DNA from: Ascidiaceihabitans sp029251465 | GTDB lineage: Bacteria > Pseudomonadota > Alphaproteobacteria > Rhodobacterales > Rhodobacteraceae | Assembly: GCF_042932805.1 (NCBI RefSeq) | Contig: NZ_CP170633.1 | Span: forward strand, 248,001-312,000 | Length of the DNA stretch: 64,000 bases | Reading direction: 5' to 3' | Notes under the pieces: generated by a model | What the model saw: only the letters and a program-made list of their open reading frames with translations | Told to the model about the DNA's origin: nothing | Databases searched by the model: none | Shown here: positions 50,853-60,224 of the stretch, piece after piece | Numbering within the stretch: the stretch's first letter is position 1 | Layout of the letters: every line of letters starts with the position of its first letter | Position numbers and translations under genes: made by a program

Positions 50853-51857
50853 TTAGCGCAGAACCAAGCGCGGTGCCGGACCGATGGGAATGATACCGAC
50901 AGCCATAAAACCTGCCTTGAAATTCAGCTGGACGTCCAAGGCGTTGGGGTCGCCTGAAAATCGCGCCAGTTGGCTAAGGCCTTTTTCAGCTTGTTGCCGC
51001 ATGGTCGGGTTCACCAGCCCTGCGTCTTGGGCCAAATCCAACATCGTTTGCCAGTTTTCTGCCTGAATATTAACGGTTCCGGTTGGCACGCCGTCCGCGT
51101 CGACGCGCAGGTCCGCGGCAAAGAAAACACGTAAATCTGCCCACGCTGCTTCGGCCAGTTTCAATTGAATGGTGCGAGGTTGCGGGCGTGTATCTTCGAT
51201 AGCGTCCAAATCCCATGGGCGCGAAAACGTAATGTTCCCGTCTAGCTCAAGTTTATCAAAGGTCACTGGCCAAGACGCCGGAATACGCAATTTTGACCGG
51301 GGAATATCACCGGGGCTAAACCCTGCTGCACGCGCAACAAAGGCATATTTGTTGGGGTCGCTCTGACTTTGAACCATTGACAGTGTCATGTCATCGGCCC
51401 CGTAGAGCACGCCGGTTTTTGTGGAAATCGCCCACTGCGATGTCGCCAGCGACAGCTGCTCAAGCTCCAACGCTGTGCCGGGGTGCAATCGCAAATCAGC
51501 CTTGCCGCCTTGCACATCGACTTCGGATTTCTGCTGTGGCGTGGCGACTTGAATTGGCGCGTTTGGCAAATCGATTGTCACGTCGCCGGGCCAATAGGTC
51601 GGTGCGCTGATGCTAAATGTTGGCAACGTGATTGCCAAACCCGCCGAAGGGTCTGCCAGCGCGACATCTGTCAAATCAGCGCGCACCCGCCCCGGGAAAC
51701 CGTTCAGCTCCAAGCGACTGTATTCTGCTTGCCACCCAGTGTCGCGGCGATCTTGGAACCAAGTTTCGAGGCCGGTTTTTAACCCGAACCCGAACAGGGC
51801 CCACCACGCGCACCACAAAATGCTTAAGATTACCAAAATCCAGATCAGTCGGCGCAT
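50853..51857 (-). CDS. DUF2125 family protein
   Basis: A 334-residue protein with an N-terminal membrane anchor (LIWILVILSILWCAWWALFG). A long beta-rich periplasmic or outer region follows, with GFPGRVRADLTDVALADPSAG, typical of DUF2125 (a family known from alphaproteobacteria). The C-terminal GFMAVGIIPIGPAPRLVLR matches. These proteins resemble the AsmA/YhdP group and may be involved in envelope lipid handling, but that is not established. It is convergent with the extensin-family gene, separated by 21 bases. Confidence 0.85.
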   Translation of the reverse strand: MRRLIWILVILSILWCAWWALFGFGLKTGLETWFQDRRDTGWQAEYSRLELNGFPGRVRADLTDVALADPSAGLAITLPTFSISAPTYWPGDVTIDLPNAPIQVATPQQKSEVDVQGGKADLRLHPGTALELEQLSLATSQWAISTKTGVLYGADDMTLSMVQSQSDPNKYAFVARAAGFSPGDIPRSKLRIPASWPVTFDKLELDGNITFSRPWDLDAIEDTRPQPRTIQLKLAEAAWADLRVFFAADLRVDADGVPTGTVNIQAENWQTMLDLAQDAGLVNPTMRQQAEKGLSQLARFSGDPNALDVQLNFKAGFMAVGIIPIGPAPRLVLR

Positions 51858-51921
51858 GAACAGCCCTTTCGCTTTGGCTCTGAATAGGTTTTACCGAGAC
51901 GACAATCAAAGGACCAGAGCG

Positions 51922-52449
51922 ATGACAATGTGGGTGTTTGGCTACGGAAGCCTGTTGTGGAATCCCGGCTTTGAGGTTGCTGAGCAAGCGATCGGGACAT
52001 TGCCGGGGTATGCGCGGTCGTTCTGCATGCGCTCGATCCATCATCGTGGCACGGACGAAAAACCGGGTTTGGTTCTGGCGTTGGACGAGGCCCCGCAATC
52101 GGAATGTGTTGGGGTCGCTTTGGCTGTTGCTGCGGGCAAAGAAGACGAAACACTTGCCTACTTGCGCGAACGTGAATTGATTTCATCTGCCTACGTCGAA
52201 AAGATGCTTGCGGTGCAGCTGTCGGATGGGCGCAGCGTGCAGGCGGTGACCTACGTGATCGATGAATCCCACGATCAATATTGCCACGAAACACTGGAAC
52301 AGCAGGCGCAAATCATCGCGCGTGCCGTGGGGGGACGTGGGCCAAATACGGAATATTTGTACAACACTGTGGATCATCTGATGCAGATTGGTCTGCGTGA
52401 TCCCGACCTTGAATGGTTGACCGCGCGGGTCCGTGCCTTAAGCGCATAA
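51922..52449 (+). CDS. gamma-glutamylcyclotransferase (ChaC family)
   Basis: Degrades glutathione to 5-oxoproline and Cys-Gly. The 175-residue protein opens MWVFGYGSLLWNPGF, the ChaC/GGCT glutathione-binding motif. The catalytic glutamate is in YLRERELISSAYVEK. AAAGGA precedes the ATG at 51922; the frame open from 51610 is not family-like upstream. It is divergent from the DUF2125 gene with a short intergenic region. The glutathione synthesis gene gshA is at the other side of the window. Confidence 0.93.
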   Translation: MTMWVFGYGSLLWNPGFEVAEQAIGTLPGYARSFCMRSIHHRGTDEKPGLVLALDEAPQSECVGVALAVAAGKEDETLAYLRERELISSAYVEKMLAVQLSDGRSVQAVTYVIDESHDQYCHETLEQQAQIIARAVGGRGPNTEYLYNTVDHLMQIGLRDPDLEWLTARVRALSA

Positions 52450-52521
52450 ATCCTTGGCGCTTTGCATTAATTTTCGTTAAGTTCAGCGCAAGAGCAGCAA
52501 ACAAAGCCCGGAGCACGGCGC

Positions 52522-53724
52522 ATGGCGCAGCCAAAACAAGAGGCGCGACCGCAATTTTCACAGCCAGTGCGTCAAATCGCGCTGATGTTGATCGTCATTG
52601 GCTTGACCAGCTTTGGCGCCTTTGTGGCATTGCCGCAGGTTTTGCCGGTGTTTCAAGCAAATCCGCAGCTGAACGGGTTCATCTTTTTTGTCTTTTTGAT
52701 CGGTGTTGTCGCTTGTTTTTACCAGGTGATCCAATTGATCGGTTCGGTTCATTGGATCGAGCGATTTGCCGATGACACATCGGAGGTGAATTCCAAAGCG
52801 CCGCAATTGCTGGCCCCGTTGGCGTCGCTTTTGCGTACACGCGGGGCAAGGATGCAGGTCAACACGACCTCAACGCGCTCGATTTTGGATTCGGTTGCTA
52901 CGCGCATTGACGAGGCTCGCGAAATCACGCGATACATCGTTAACACACTGATTTTCCTAGGCCTTTTGGGCACGTTTTATGGCTTGGCAACCACCGTTCC
53001 TGCCCTTGTCGACACGATCCGCAGCCTTGCGCCACAAGACGGCGAAGCCAGTGTTGAGGTGTTTGGCCGTTTGATGACGGGTCTTGAGGCACAGCTTAGC
53101 GGTATGGGCGTCGCGTTTGCATCGTCATTGCTGGGGCTGGCGGGGTCGTTGGTCGTCGGGATTTTGGAACTGTTTGCAGGCCACGGTCAGAACCGGTTTT
53201 ACCGTGAACTCGAAGAGTGGCTCAGCTCGATTACCCGCGTTGGGTTCTCAACGGGCGAAGAAGGAACGACGGATCAGGCGGCGATGACGGGTGTGTTGGA
53301 TCACATGGCCGAGCAGATGGAAGCCTTGCAGCAGATGTTCGTGCAATCGGATGTGAGCCGCTCAATGGTCGACGAACGGCTGGGGCAATTGGCTGAATCC
53401 GTTGATCGCATGACCCATCAAATGCAACACGGCGATGCGGAAAATTCAGCACTTGAGCGGGTGGCAGCTGGTCAAGAGCGATTGGTCGCGCATTTCGAAT
53501 CCCATTCGAGTGCCGGTGGCGAAGGCATTGATGCCGAAAGCCGGATGCGCCTGCGGTCGATTGATGTTCAGATGTTGCGCATTCTTGAGGAAATCTCGGC
53601 CGGTCGCCAAGAAAGCATGGCAGAATTGCGCACGGATATTTCGGCACTGGCACAGGCGTTGTCGCAGCCACGCGGGCAAGCGCGGCGTTTGGCCAAGGGC
53701 AAAAACCAGCAAGGTGAGGACTAA
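52522..53724 (+). CDS. MotA/TolQ/ExbB-type ion channel subunit of an uncharacterised motor
   Basis: A 400-residue inner-membrane protein with four helices: about residues 18-40, 49-72, 139-162 (IFLGLLGTFYGLATTVPAL) and 193-216 (MGVAFASSLLGLAGSLVVG). The last two carry the small/polar residues that line the proton path in MotA/ExbB/TolQ. A cytoplasmic loop of about 60 residues lies between helices 2 and 3, and a coiled-coil C-terminal tail of about 180 residues follows. GGAG lies before the start. The stator partner gene begins two bases after the stop. It is not flagellar MotA: no flagellar gene is nearby. Confidence 0.88.
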   Translation: MAQPKQEARPQFSQPVRQIALMLIVIGLTSFGAFVALPQVLPVFQANPQLNGFIFFVFLIGVVACFYQVIQLIGSVHWIERFADDTSEVNSKAPQLLAPLASLLRTRGARMQVNTTSTRSILDSVATRIDEAREITRYIVNTLIFLGLLGTFYGLATTVPALVDTIRSLAPQDGEASVEVFGRLMTGLEAQLSGMGVAFASSLLGLAGSLVVGILELFAGHGQNRFYRELEEWLSSITRVGFSTGEEGTTDQAAMTGVLDHMAEQMEALQQMFVQSDVSRSMVDERLGQLAESVDRMTHQMQHGDAENSALERVAAGQERLVAHFESHSSAGGEGIDAESRMRLRSIDVQMLRILEEISAGRQESMAELRTDISALAQALSQPRGQARRLAKGKNQQGED

Positions 53725-53726
53725 CC

Positions 53727-55811
53727 ATGGCCCTGTCGCGACGCACAGGCGCGCGGTTTCAAGCGTCAATTTGGCCCGGTTTTGTAGATGCAATGACCGG
53801 CCTGTTGCTGGTGCTGATGTTTGTTCTGACCATCTTTATGGTGGTCCAATTTGTTCTGCGCGAAACGATTTCCGGGCAAGAGACAGAACTGAATACGCTG
53901 GCGGGCGAAGTCGCGGCCCTGGCCCAGGCGCTGGGTTTGGAAGAGCGGCGCGGCAATCAGTTGGACACGCGATTGACGTCGTTGAATGCAACCCTGAACA
54001 CGGCGCAGGATCAGGTGGCTGCGCAGGCTGCAATGATTGCGAATCTGACCGCACAGCGGGATGCAAGCCAGGCTGATTTGGCCGATGCGAACACTCAACT
54101 GACCAATTTCGAGGCGCAAGTCGCAGCTTTGCTCAGCCAGCGGGACGGGGCATTGGCAACTGTCGCACAGCTTGAGGGGGAACAGACGCGATTGTTGTCC
54201 CAACAAGAGGCGTTAAATGCGGCGTTGGCGCAGGCCCGTTCCGAAATTGATGAAGGCGTTGAGGCCGCGCGATTGGCGGCCAGTCGCCGTGCAGCATTGG
54301 ATGCTCTGATCGCGGATTTGCGGGCCAGGAATGCCGATGCGACGGATCGTGCTTTGGCTTTGGAAGGTCAACTGGAGGATGCAACCCGTGCCCTGAGCGC
54401 CGAAGAAGCTGCTAAATTGGCCGAAGCTGCTGCCGCAGACGCGTTGCGAGAGCGCCTTGAAAATGCCGATGCAGAACTGACCGCGATGACGCTGGCATTA
54501 GAGGCGCAGCGCCAAGACGCCGAAGACACGCTCTCGCTTTTGGCGGCGGCGCGATCTGCGCAGGCGGATTTGGATACGCAATTGATTGCGGCGCTATTGC
54601 AGATCGAGACATTGCAAACAGGTGTTTCGGAAACTGCGACAGACCGTGATGCCGCACGCCAGGCAGCGGACGCGTTGCGAGCGGAGAAAGCGCAACTTGA
54701 GGCTGATTTGTCCGGATTACGCACCGCGTTGAATACAGCGCAAAGCACGATCGAGGCTGGAACGACCGACGCAGAAGATTTGCGGTCTCGATTGGCTGCG
54801 GCACTCAATGCACAACTGCAAGCTGAGGCGGCGCGCTCGTCCGCTGAAGATCAAATTGCCGAGGGTCAAGCACGTATGACGGATTTACGGGCGCAATTGG
54901 CTGCGGCCTTGGCTGCCAAACTGGCGCTAGAGGGGGCTTTAGGGGCCGCAGATGTCGATATGGGCGCAGTTCGCGAACAGTTGGCGGCGGCATTGGCTGC
55001 AAAGTTGCGTGCTGAGCAGACGGCCAATGATCTTTTGACGGCTGCAGAGCAACGGCAGGCTTTGTTACAGGCCGCGCAAAGTGCCTTGTCTGATGAAGAG
55101 AAAACCAGCCTTGATGCACAACGCCAAACTGAGTTGCTGAACCAACAAGTGGCGGCCTTGCGTGCGCAACTGGGCGGTTTACAAGTTTTGCTGGATGAGG
55201 CGGTCGCCAGCGATGCGGCCAAAGAGGTGCAATTGCAATCATTGGGCACAAATTTGAACAATGCGTTGGCGCGGGTTGCGGCAGAAGAGCGACGTAACCG
55301 GCTATTAGAAGAGGCCGAACGCAAACGTTTGGAGGCCGAAGCACAAGATCTTGAAAAATATCGCTCCGAGTTCTTTGGGCGCCTACGCGATGTTTTGGGC
55401 AACCAAGAAGGCGTTCGGATTGAAGGCGACAGATTTGTGTTTTCGTCCGAGGTATTGTTCCCGCCAGGTGGTGCTGATCTGTCGCGAGCAGGCGAAGGCG
55501 AAATCGCCAAGATCGCCGATATTCTGCGATCCATCGCGGGTGACATTCCGCCAGAAATCAATTGGGTTATCCGCGTAGACGGTCATACTGATAACGTGCC
55601 GTTGTCGGGACAAGGAGAGTTTGCAGACAACTGGGAGCTGTCCCAGGCGCGAGCACTTTCTGTTGTAAAATATATGGCAAACTTTTTGGGCATTCCGCCG
55701 GGTCGACTGGCGGCAAACGGTTTCGGTCAATACCAACCTGTAAACAATGAAGATACTGCGGCAGCACGTGCGCAAAATCGCCGGATCGAACTGAAATTTA
55801 CTGAAAAATAG
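53727..55811 (+). CDS. OmpA/MotB-like stator subunit with a very long coiled coil
   Basis: A 694-residue protein. The N-terminal membrane helix carries WPGFVDAMTGLLLVLMFVL, with the MotB-type aspartate. About residues 45-545 are a nearly continuous Ala/Glu/Gln/Leu coiled coil with three copies of a 28-35-residue unit around QLAAALAAKL (54780-55020). The C-terminal OmpA-like peptidoglycan-binding domain (about 570-694) contains VDGHTDNVPL, WELSQARALSVVKYM and ARAQNRRIELK. It pairs with the adjacent channel subunit to make an ion-driven device whose arm could reach far into or across the periplasm. AAGGTGAGG precedes the ATG. Confidence 0.87.
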   Translation: MALSRRTGARFQASIWPGFVDAMTGLLLVLMFVLTIFMVVQFVLRETISGQETELNTLAGEVAALAQALGLEERRGNQLDTRLTSLNATLNTAQDQVAAQAAMIANLTAQRDASQADLADANTQLTNFEAQVAALLSQRDGALATVAQLEGEQTRLLSQQEALNAALAQARSEIDEGVEAARLAASRRAALDALIADLRARNADATDRALALEGQLEDATRALSAEEAAKLAEAAAADALRERLENADAELTAMTLALEAQRQDAEDTLSLLAAARSAQADLDTQLIAALLQIETLQTGVSETATDRDAARQAADALRAEKAQLEADLSGLRTALNTAQSTIEAGTTDAEDLRSRLAAALNAQLQAEAARSSAEDQIAEGQARMTDLRAQLAAALAAKLALEGALGAADVDMGAVREQLAAALAAKLRAEQTANDLLTAAEQRQALLQAAQSALSDEEKTSLDAQRQTELLNQQVAALRAQLGGLQVLLDEAVASDAAKEVQLQSLGTNLNNALARVAAEERRNRLLEEAERKRLEAEAQDLEKYRSEFFGRLRDVLGNQEGVRIEGDRFVFSSEVLFPPGGADLSRAGEGEIAKIADILRSIAGDIPPEINWVIRVDGHTDNVPLSGQGEFADNWELSQARALSVVKYMANFLGIPPGRLAANGFGQYQPVNNEDTAAARAQNRRIELKFTEK

Positions 55812-55820
55812 TCGCTTAGC

Positions 55821-56792
55821 TTATTGCACTTGGATGCTCGCACGTTCGACGCTGATGATACGCCCGTCGCGCAGCAGTGCAGCTGATCCCGAATACGTCC
55901 CTGTGGACCAACTAGATGCCTTTAACCGTTTTCCAGCTGCACGAAACATCTGTGCCTGCTGTTTGTCGATCGTAACCTTTTGGTCGACCATGACGCCATC
56001 GGGTCCTGTCAGGGTCAAATGCATTATGTCGCCCTTTTGCGTGCCGAATGCATAACCATAAATCACGATGGCAGGCGCATTAGCAGGTAAGGAGTTTTTG
56101 GCCGCGCGTCCATTTTTGACATCAGAAAACTTCGGAACACTATCGTGAAAACCAGCCTGAAGAACTGCGCCGGCTTGGTACACGAGCGGTGTTTGCCAAA
56201 GCGTGTTTTTATCGGGTTGGCCACAGGTGATGGACCCGTCGGGATCAAATGGATCAACTACTTTTCCGTCTTTACGCACAGACAGATGTATATGCGGAAA
56301 TTGCGTACGACCGCTAAGCCCGACTTGTCCCAAGATCGTTTTTGTGGTGACAGACTGCCCCTTTTTAACGGTAATTGACCCCTTTTTCAGGTGGCAGTAC
56401 TGGGTTTCCCAGCCATCGCCATGACTGATGACAACACCGTTGCCACATTCGCGGCCACTGACGTTTTCTGCATTTGCATCACTAAAAAGGCGGTCCGCCA
56501 TGCCATCGCGAACGTTGCGAACAGTTCCGGGGGCAGAGGCAATAACATTGACGCCTCGCAACACCTGTTCTGTGTTGCGTAGGGCGAAATCGGTGCCTTT
56601 GTGTTGGTCATAACTCAGGGGTTGGCAGCGATAATCGCGCGCGCCGCTGCCCGTATCGTGGTCTACATATTGCTGAATGTAGCAATCGTGGCCCAATTCA
56701 CAGTCAATTGGCTGCTGCAAAACGAGGTCTTTCGCCGCAGCGGGGGCTGCAGCGAAAGTAAAGAACGCAAGGGCGAGTAGCCGATTGATCAT
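55821..56792 (-). CDS. exported M23 family metallopeptidase
   Basis: A 323-residue protein with a signal peptide (LLALAFFTFAAAPAAA) and a LytM/M23 domain. HKGTDFAL gives the first His and Asp, and FPHIHLSVRKDG the HxH; the sequence keeps all three zinc ligands. HGDGWETQYCHLKKGSI is also typical. It should cut peptide cross-bridges of peptidoglycan. A C-terminal domain of about 110 residues is beta-rich. It overlaps clpA by ATGA, and it is convergent with the OmpA-like stator gene with a nine-base gap. Confidence 0.92.
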   Translation of the reverse strand: MINRLLALAFFTFAAAPAAAKDLVLQQPIDCELGHDCYIQQYVDHDTGSGARDYRCQPLSYDQHKGTDFALRNTEQVLRGVNVIASAPGTVRNVRDGMADRLFSDANAENVSGRECGNGVVISHGDGWETQYCHLKKGSITVKKGQSVTTKTILGQVGLSGRTQFPHIHLSVRKDGKVVDPFDPDGSITCGQPDKNTLWQTPLVYQAGAVLQAGFHDSVPKFSDVKNGRAAKNSLPANAPAIVIYGYAFGTQKGDIMHLTLTGPDGVMVDQKVTIDKQQAQMFRAAGKRLKASSWSTGTYSGSAALLRDGRIISVERASIQVQ

Positions 56793-59110
56793 TCGGCAGT
56801 GAGCAGTGGAGGTTTGTCGCCAGAAATACGTGGCTTGTCCGGGCCATCGATCTTCAGATCCAATTCACCACCTTTGACACCCACCTTGATAAAGCCACCC
56901 TTGACAAGTTTGCCAAACAGCAGTTCTTCGGCCAATGGTTTTTTGATGTGTTCTTGGATGACACGCCCCAGAGGACGCGCGCCCATTTTATCATCATAAC
57001 CCTTGTTGGCGAGCCATTCTGCGGCTGGCTTGGTCAGTTCGATGGTAACGTTGCGATCCATTAACTGCGCTTCGAGTTGAAGGACGAATTTTTCGACCAC
57101 GCGCAAAATAACGTCTTTAGGCAAGGCGCCAAAGCTGATGATTGCGTCCAAACGATTGCGGAATTCAGGTGTGAATGTCCGCTCAACGGCTGCTGTGTCT
57201 TCGCCAGTGCGACGGTCACGACCAAAGCCGATTGCCTCTTTGGCTTGTTCGGCCGCACCCGCGTTGGACGTCATGATCACGACCACATTGCGGAAATCTA
57301 CAGTACGCCCGTTGTGGTCCGTCAGTTTGCCGTGGTCCATGACCTGCAACAGGATATTGTAGACGTCAGGATGCGCTTTTTCCATTTCGTCCAGCAGCAA
57401 TACACAGTGTGGATGCTGGTCAACACCATCCGTCAGCATACCGCCCTGATCAAACCCGACATAGCCGGGAGGCGCACCTATAAGGCGGGAAACGGCGTGT
57501 TTTTCCATGTACTCGGACATGTCAAAACGCAGCAGTTCAACGCCTAGCGTGTCGGCCAATTGCTTGGCGACCTCGGTTTTGCCGACGCCGGTGGGCCCTG
57601 CAAACAAGTAGTTGCCGATTGGTTTCTCCGGTTCACGCAGACCTGCACGGGCCAGTTTGATGGCGCTCGACAGTGCCTCAATCGCTTTGTCCTGACCAAA
57701 GACCACGCGTTTCAGCGATGCCTCCAGGTCTTTCAAAACGGCGGCGTCGTCTTTGGATACGCTTTTTGGTGGAATGCGCGCGATCTTGGCCACCACGGCC
57801 TCGATCTCTTTTTGACCGATGGTTTTGCGACGTTTGGCCGCTTGGACCAAATGTTGCGCAGCACCGGCTTCGTCGATCACATCGATTGCACTGTCAGGCA
57901 ATTTACGGTCGTTGATGTAACGTGCTGCAAGTTCAACAGATGTTTTGATCGCATCAGATGTGTATTTGACCGAATGGTGATCCTCAAAGTACGGCTTTAG
58001 ACCGCGCAAGATTTTCACGGCATCATCGACGGATGGTTCATTCACGTCGATCTTTTGGAAACGACGGGCCAAGGCGCGGTCTTTTTCAAAGTGCTGACGG
58101 AATTCTTTGTACGTCGTTGACCCCATGGTGCGCAGTTTGCCACCAGCCAAAGCCGGTTTTAGCAAATTGGACGCGTCCATCGCGCCGCCAGACGTCGCAC
58201 CTGCGCCGATGACAGTGTGGATTTCGTCGATGAACAGAACCGCATCCTCGTGCGCTTCTAACTCTGTGACGACAGCCTTCAGCCGTTCCTCAAAGTCACC
58301 GCGGTAGCGTGTGCCAGCCAGCAATGCGCCCATGTCGAGAGAATAGATCGTCGCATTCGCCAGAATTTCAGGGGTTTCACCAGCAACGATTTTGCGCGCC
58401 AGCCCTTCGGCGATGGCGGTTTTGCCCACACCAGGATCACCCACCAACAGCGGGTTGTTCTTGCGGCGACGGCATAGCACTTGGATACAGCGTTCGACTT
58501 CGGAATCACGCCCGATCAGCGGATCAATGTCGCCTTCGCGCGATTTTGCGTTCAGGTCTACGCAGTATTTTTCAAGTGCGGTTTCTTTCTTTTCGCCTTC
58601 GGTCACGCCAAGCACTTCTTCTTCGCCCTCGGGCGCGCCGGAAACGGAACGTGGTTCCCCGAATGCGGGGTCCTTGGCAACGCCGTGGGCGATAAAGTTC
58701 ACCGCATCGTAGCGCGTCATGTCCTGTTCTTGCAGGAAATAGGCCGCGTTGGATTCGCGTTCTGCAAAGATAGCGACCAACACGTTGGCCCCCGTCACTT
58801 CGGTGCGACCGGAAGATTGCACGTGAATTGCGGCGCGCTGGATCACGCGTTGAAAGGCTGCGGTTGGTACAGCTTCTGATCCATCAACGTCGGTGACCAG
58901 ATTGGAAAGGTCATCTTCGATGAATTGCATCAGGCTTTCACGCAAATCGGTCGTGTCCACAGAACAGGCCTGCATGACGTGTTTTGCATCGGGTTCATCA
59001 ATCAACGCCAGCAACAGATGCTCTAGCGTTGCGAATTCATGGTGGCGTTCGTTGGCCAGCGCGAGCGCGGCGTGGATCGCCTTTTCTAGGGTGTTCGAAA
59101 ATGAAGGCAC
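56789..59110 (-). CDS. clpA: ATP-dependent Clp protease ATP-binding subunit ClpA
   Basis: A 773-residue Hsp100 unfoldase feeding ClpP. It has the Clp N-domain, then AAA-1 with GDPGVGKTAIAEGLAR and AAA-2 with FAGPTGVGKTEVAKQLADTL; VLLLDEMEKAHPDVYN is the second Walker B. The N-domain is the site for the ClpS adaptor, but no clpS gene precedes it, as is usual in Escherichia coli; the 285 bases upstream hold no ORF of that type. An M23 peptidase gene overlaps the end by ATGA. Confidence 0.97.
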   Translation of the reverse strand: MPSFSNTLEKAIHAALALANERHHEFATLEHLLLALIDEPDAKHVMQACSVDTTDLRESLMQFIEDDLSNLVTDVDGSEAVPTAAFQRVIQRAAIHVQSSGRTEVTGANVLVAIFAERESNAAYFLQEQDMTRYDAVNFIAHGVAKDPAFGEPRSVSGAPEGEEEVLGVTEGEKKETALEKYCVDLNAKSREGDIDPLIGRDSEVERCIQVLCRRRKNNPLLVGDPGVGKTAIAEGLARKIVAGETPEILANATIYSLDMGALLAGTRYRGDFEERLKAVVTELEAHEDAVLFIDEIHTVIGAGATSGGAMDASNLLKPALAGGKLRTMGSTTYKEFRQHFEKDRALARRFQKIDVNEPSVDDAVKILRGLKPYFEDHHSVKYTSDAIKTSVELAARYINDRKLPDSAIDVIDEAGAAQHLVQAAKRRKTIGQKEIEAVVAKIARIPPKSVSKDDAAVLKDLEASLKRVVFGQDKAIEALSSAIKLARAGLREPEKPIGNYLFAGPTGVGKTEVAKQLADTLGVELLRFDMSEYMEKHAVSRLIGAPPGYVGFDQGGMLTDGVDQHPHCVLLLDEMEKAHPDVYNILLQVMDHGKLTDHNGRTVDFRNVVVIMTSNAGAAEQAKEAIGFGRDRRTGEDTAAVERTFTPEFRNRLDAIISFGALPKDVILRVVEKFVLQLEAQLMDRNVTIELTKPAAEWLANKGYDDKMGARPLGRVIQEHIKKPLAEELLFGKLVKGGFIKVGVKGGELDLKIDGPDKPRISGDKPPLLTAE

Positions 59111-59395
59111 GTTGTGCTCCTGTCGATCGGGGTCGGTCCTAGGCCGGAAGAATATCGCGACCCAAGGCCTACCATGGCCTCATACAGTTAGAGTTTGGTT
59201 GATTGTTTGCCAGCTACAAGCGTTTTCTTTGAAAAAGATGTCACAAAAGACGTGAGCCGGGCGTGATTTGATGGAAAACTGGCAAAGCGCGGGCAAATGT
59301 GTTGCGGGCGCAAAGCCGATGGCGTTTGCGTGGACGTTTGAAGGGATGTGTGCCTTGTCGGAAATTTTTCAAGTACAGTCGTGACGTTTTAATGG

Positions 59396-60169
59396 CTAGA
59401 ACCGATCTTTGCGCGCCCGGATTTCAGCGAACACATCCACGGGCGCTGCCCCTTTCATGTTCAGTTCTGTTTGAATTTGCGGATCATGGCCGCGCAAAAA
59501 CGGGTTTGTGGCGCGTTCAAGCAGAAGGGAGGAGGGGACAGTTGGCTGTCCCTTTGCGCGTTTTTCGGTGATGTCGGCAATGCGCGCGATCAGGTCCGGG
59601 TTATCGGGATCAATGGTTATGGCGAATGTGGCATTTGCAGCCGTGTATTCATGGCCGGAATAAACCACCGTATCGTCGGGCAGGGCGGCTAATTTAGACA
59701 GGCTGTCAAACATTTGTGCGGGGGTGCCCTCGAATAAACGACCACAGCCCAAAGCCATCAGGCTGTCAGCAGTGAACGCGGCCATGGCAGCAGGCACGTG
59801 AAAGGCGATGTGCCCGATCGTGTGCCCCGACACATCCATGACCTGTACGTCATTGCCTGCAAAGGTAAACGTATCACCGTCGCCGACTTTGGCATCCAGC
59901 GCGGGCAGGCGGTCTGTATCATCGCGCGCGCCAATCACTTGGGCAGGATGCGAGCGCAGCAAATCGGGCAAACCATCGACGTGATCCCAGTGGTGATGGG
60001 TCAGCCAGATCTGCGTCAGCCGCCAGCCGCGGTCATCCAGTTCTTGCTTGATCGGTCCTGCGTCTGGCACATCAATGACAGCCGTTTCGTTGCTGATCGA
60101 GTCATGCAATAAAAACGTGTAGTTGTCGGACAGGCAGGGGATTGTGACGACGGTCAAGGGCATGGCCAT
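59396..60169 (-). CDS. gloB: hydroxyacylglutathione hydrolase (glyoxalase II)
   Basis: Hydrolyses S-D-lactoylglutathione, the second step of methylglyoxal detoxification. The 257-residue MBL-fold enzyme has LTHHHWDHVDG near residue 56, VSGHTIGHIAFHVP with a metal histidine, and YSGHEYTAANATFA near residue 170. The C-terminal domain has PSSLLLERATNPFLR, the glutathione-binding region. It is divergent from the methyltransferase gene with a 55-base gap. Confidence 0.96.
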   Translation of the reverse strand: MAMPLTVVTIPCLSDNYTFLLHDSISNETAVIDVPDAGPIKQELDDRGWRLTQIWLTHHHWDHVDGLPDLLRSHPAQVIGARDDTDRLPALDAKVGDGDTFTFAGNDVQVMDVSGHTIGHIAFHVPAAMAAFTADSLMALGCGRLFEGTPAQMFDSLSKLAALPDDTVVYSGHEYTAANATFAITIDPDNPDLIARIADITEKRAKGQPTVPSSLLLERATNPFLRGHDPQIQTELNMKGAAPVDVFAEIRARKDRF

Positions 60170-60224
60170 TTGCCTTATGCTTGTTAAAGTAGTGTCAGAG
60201 TGACGGATTGGGACAGGGTTCGCA

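Noticed and set aside
52522..55811. Zorya defence system (ZorA/ZorB)
   Set aside because: The pair has the channel and OmpA layout, but no ZorC, ZorD or ZorE gene is near and the neighbours are housekeeping; the long coil is in the B partner here.
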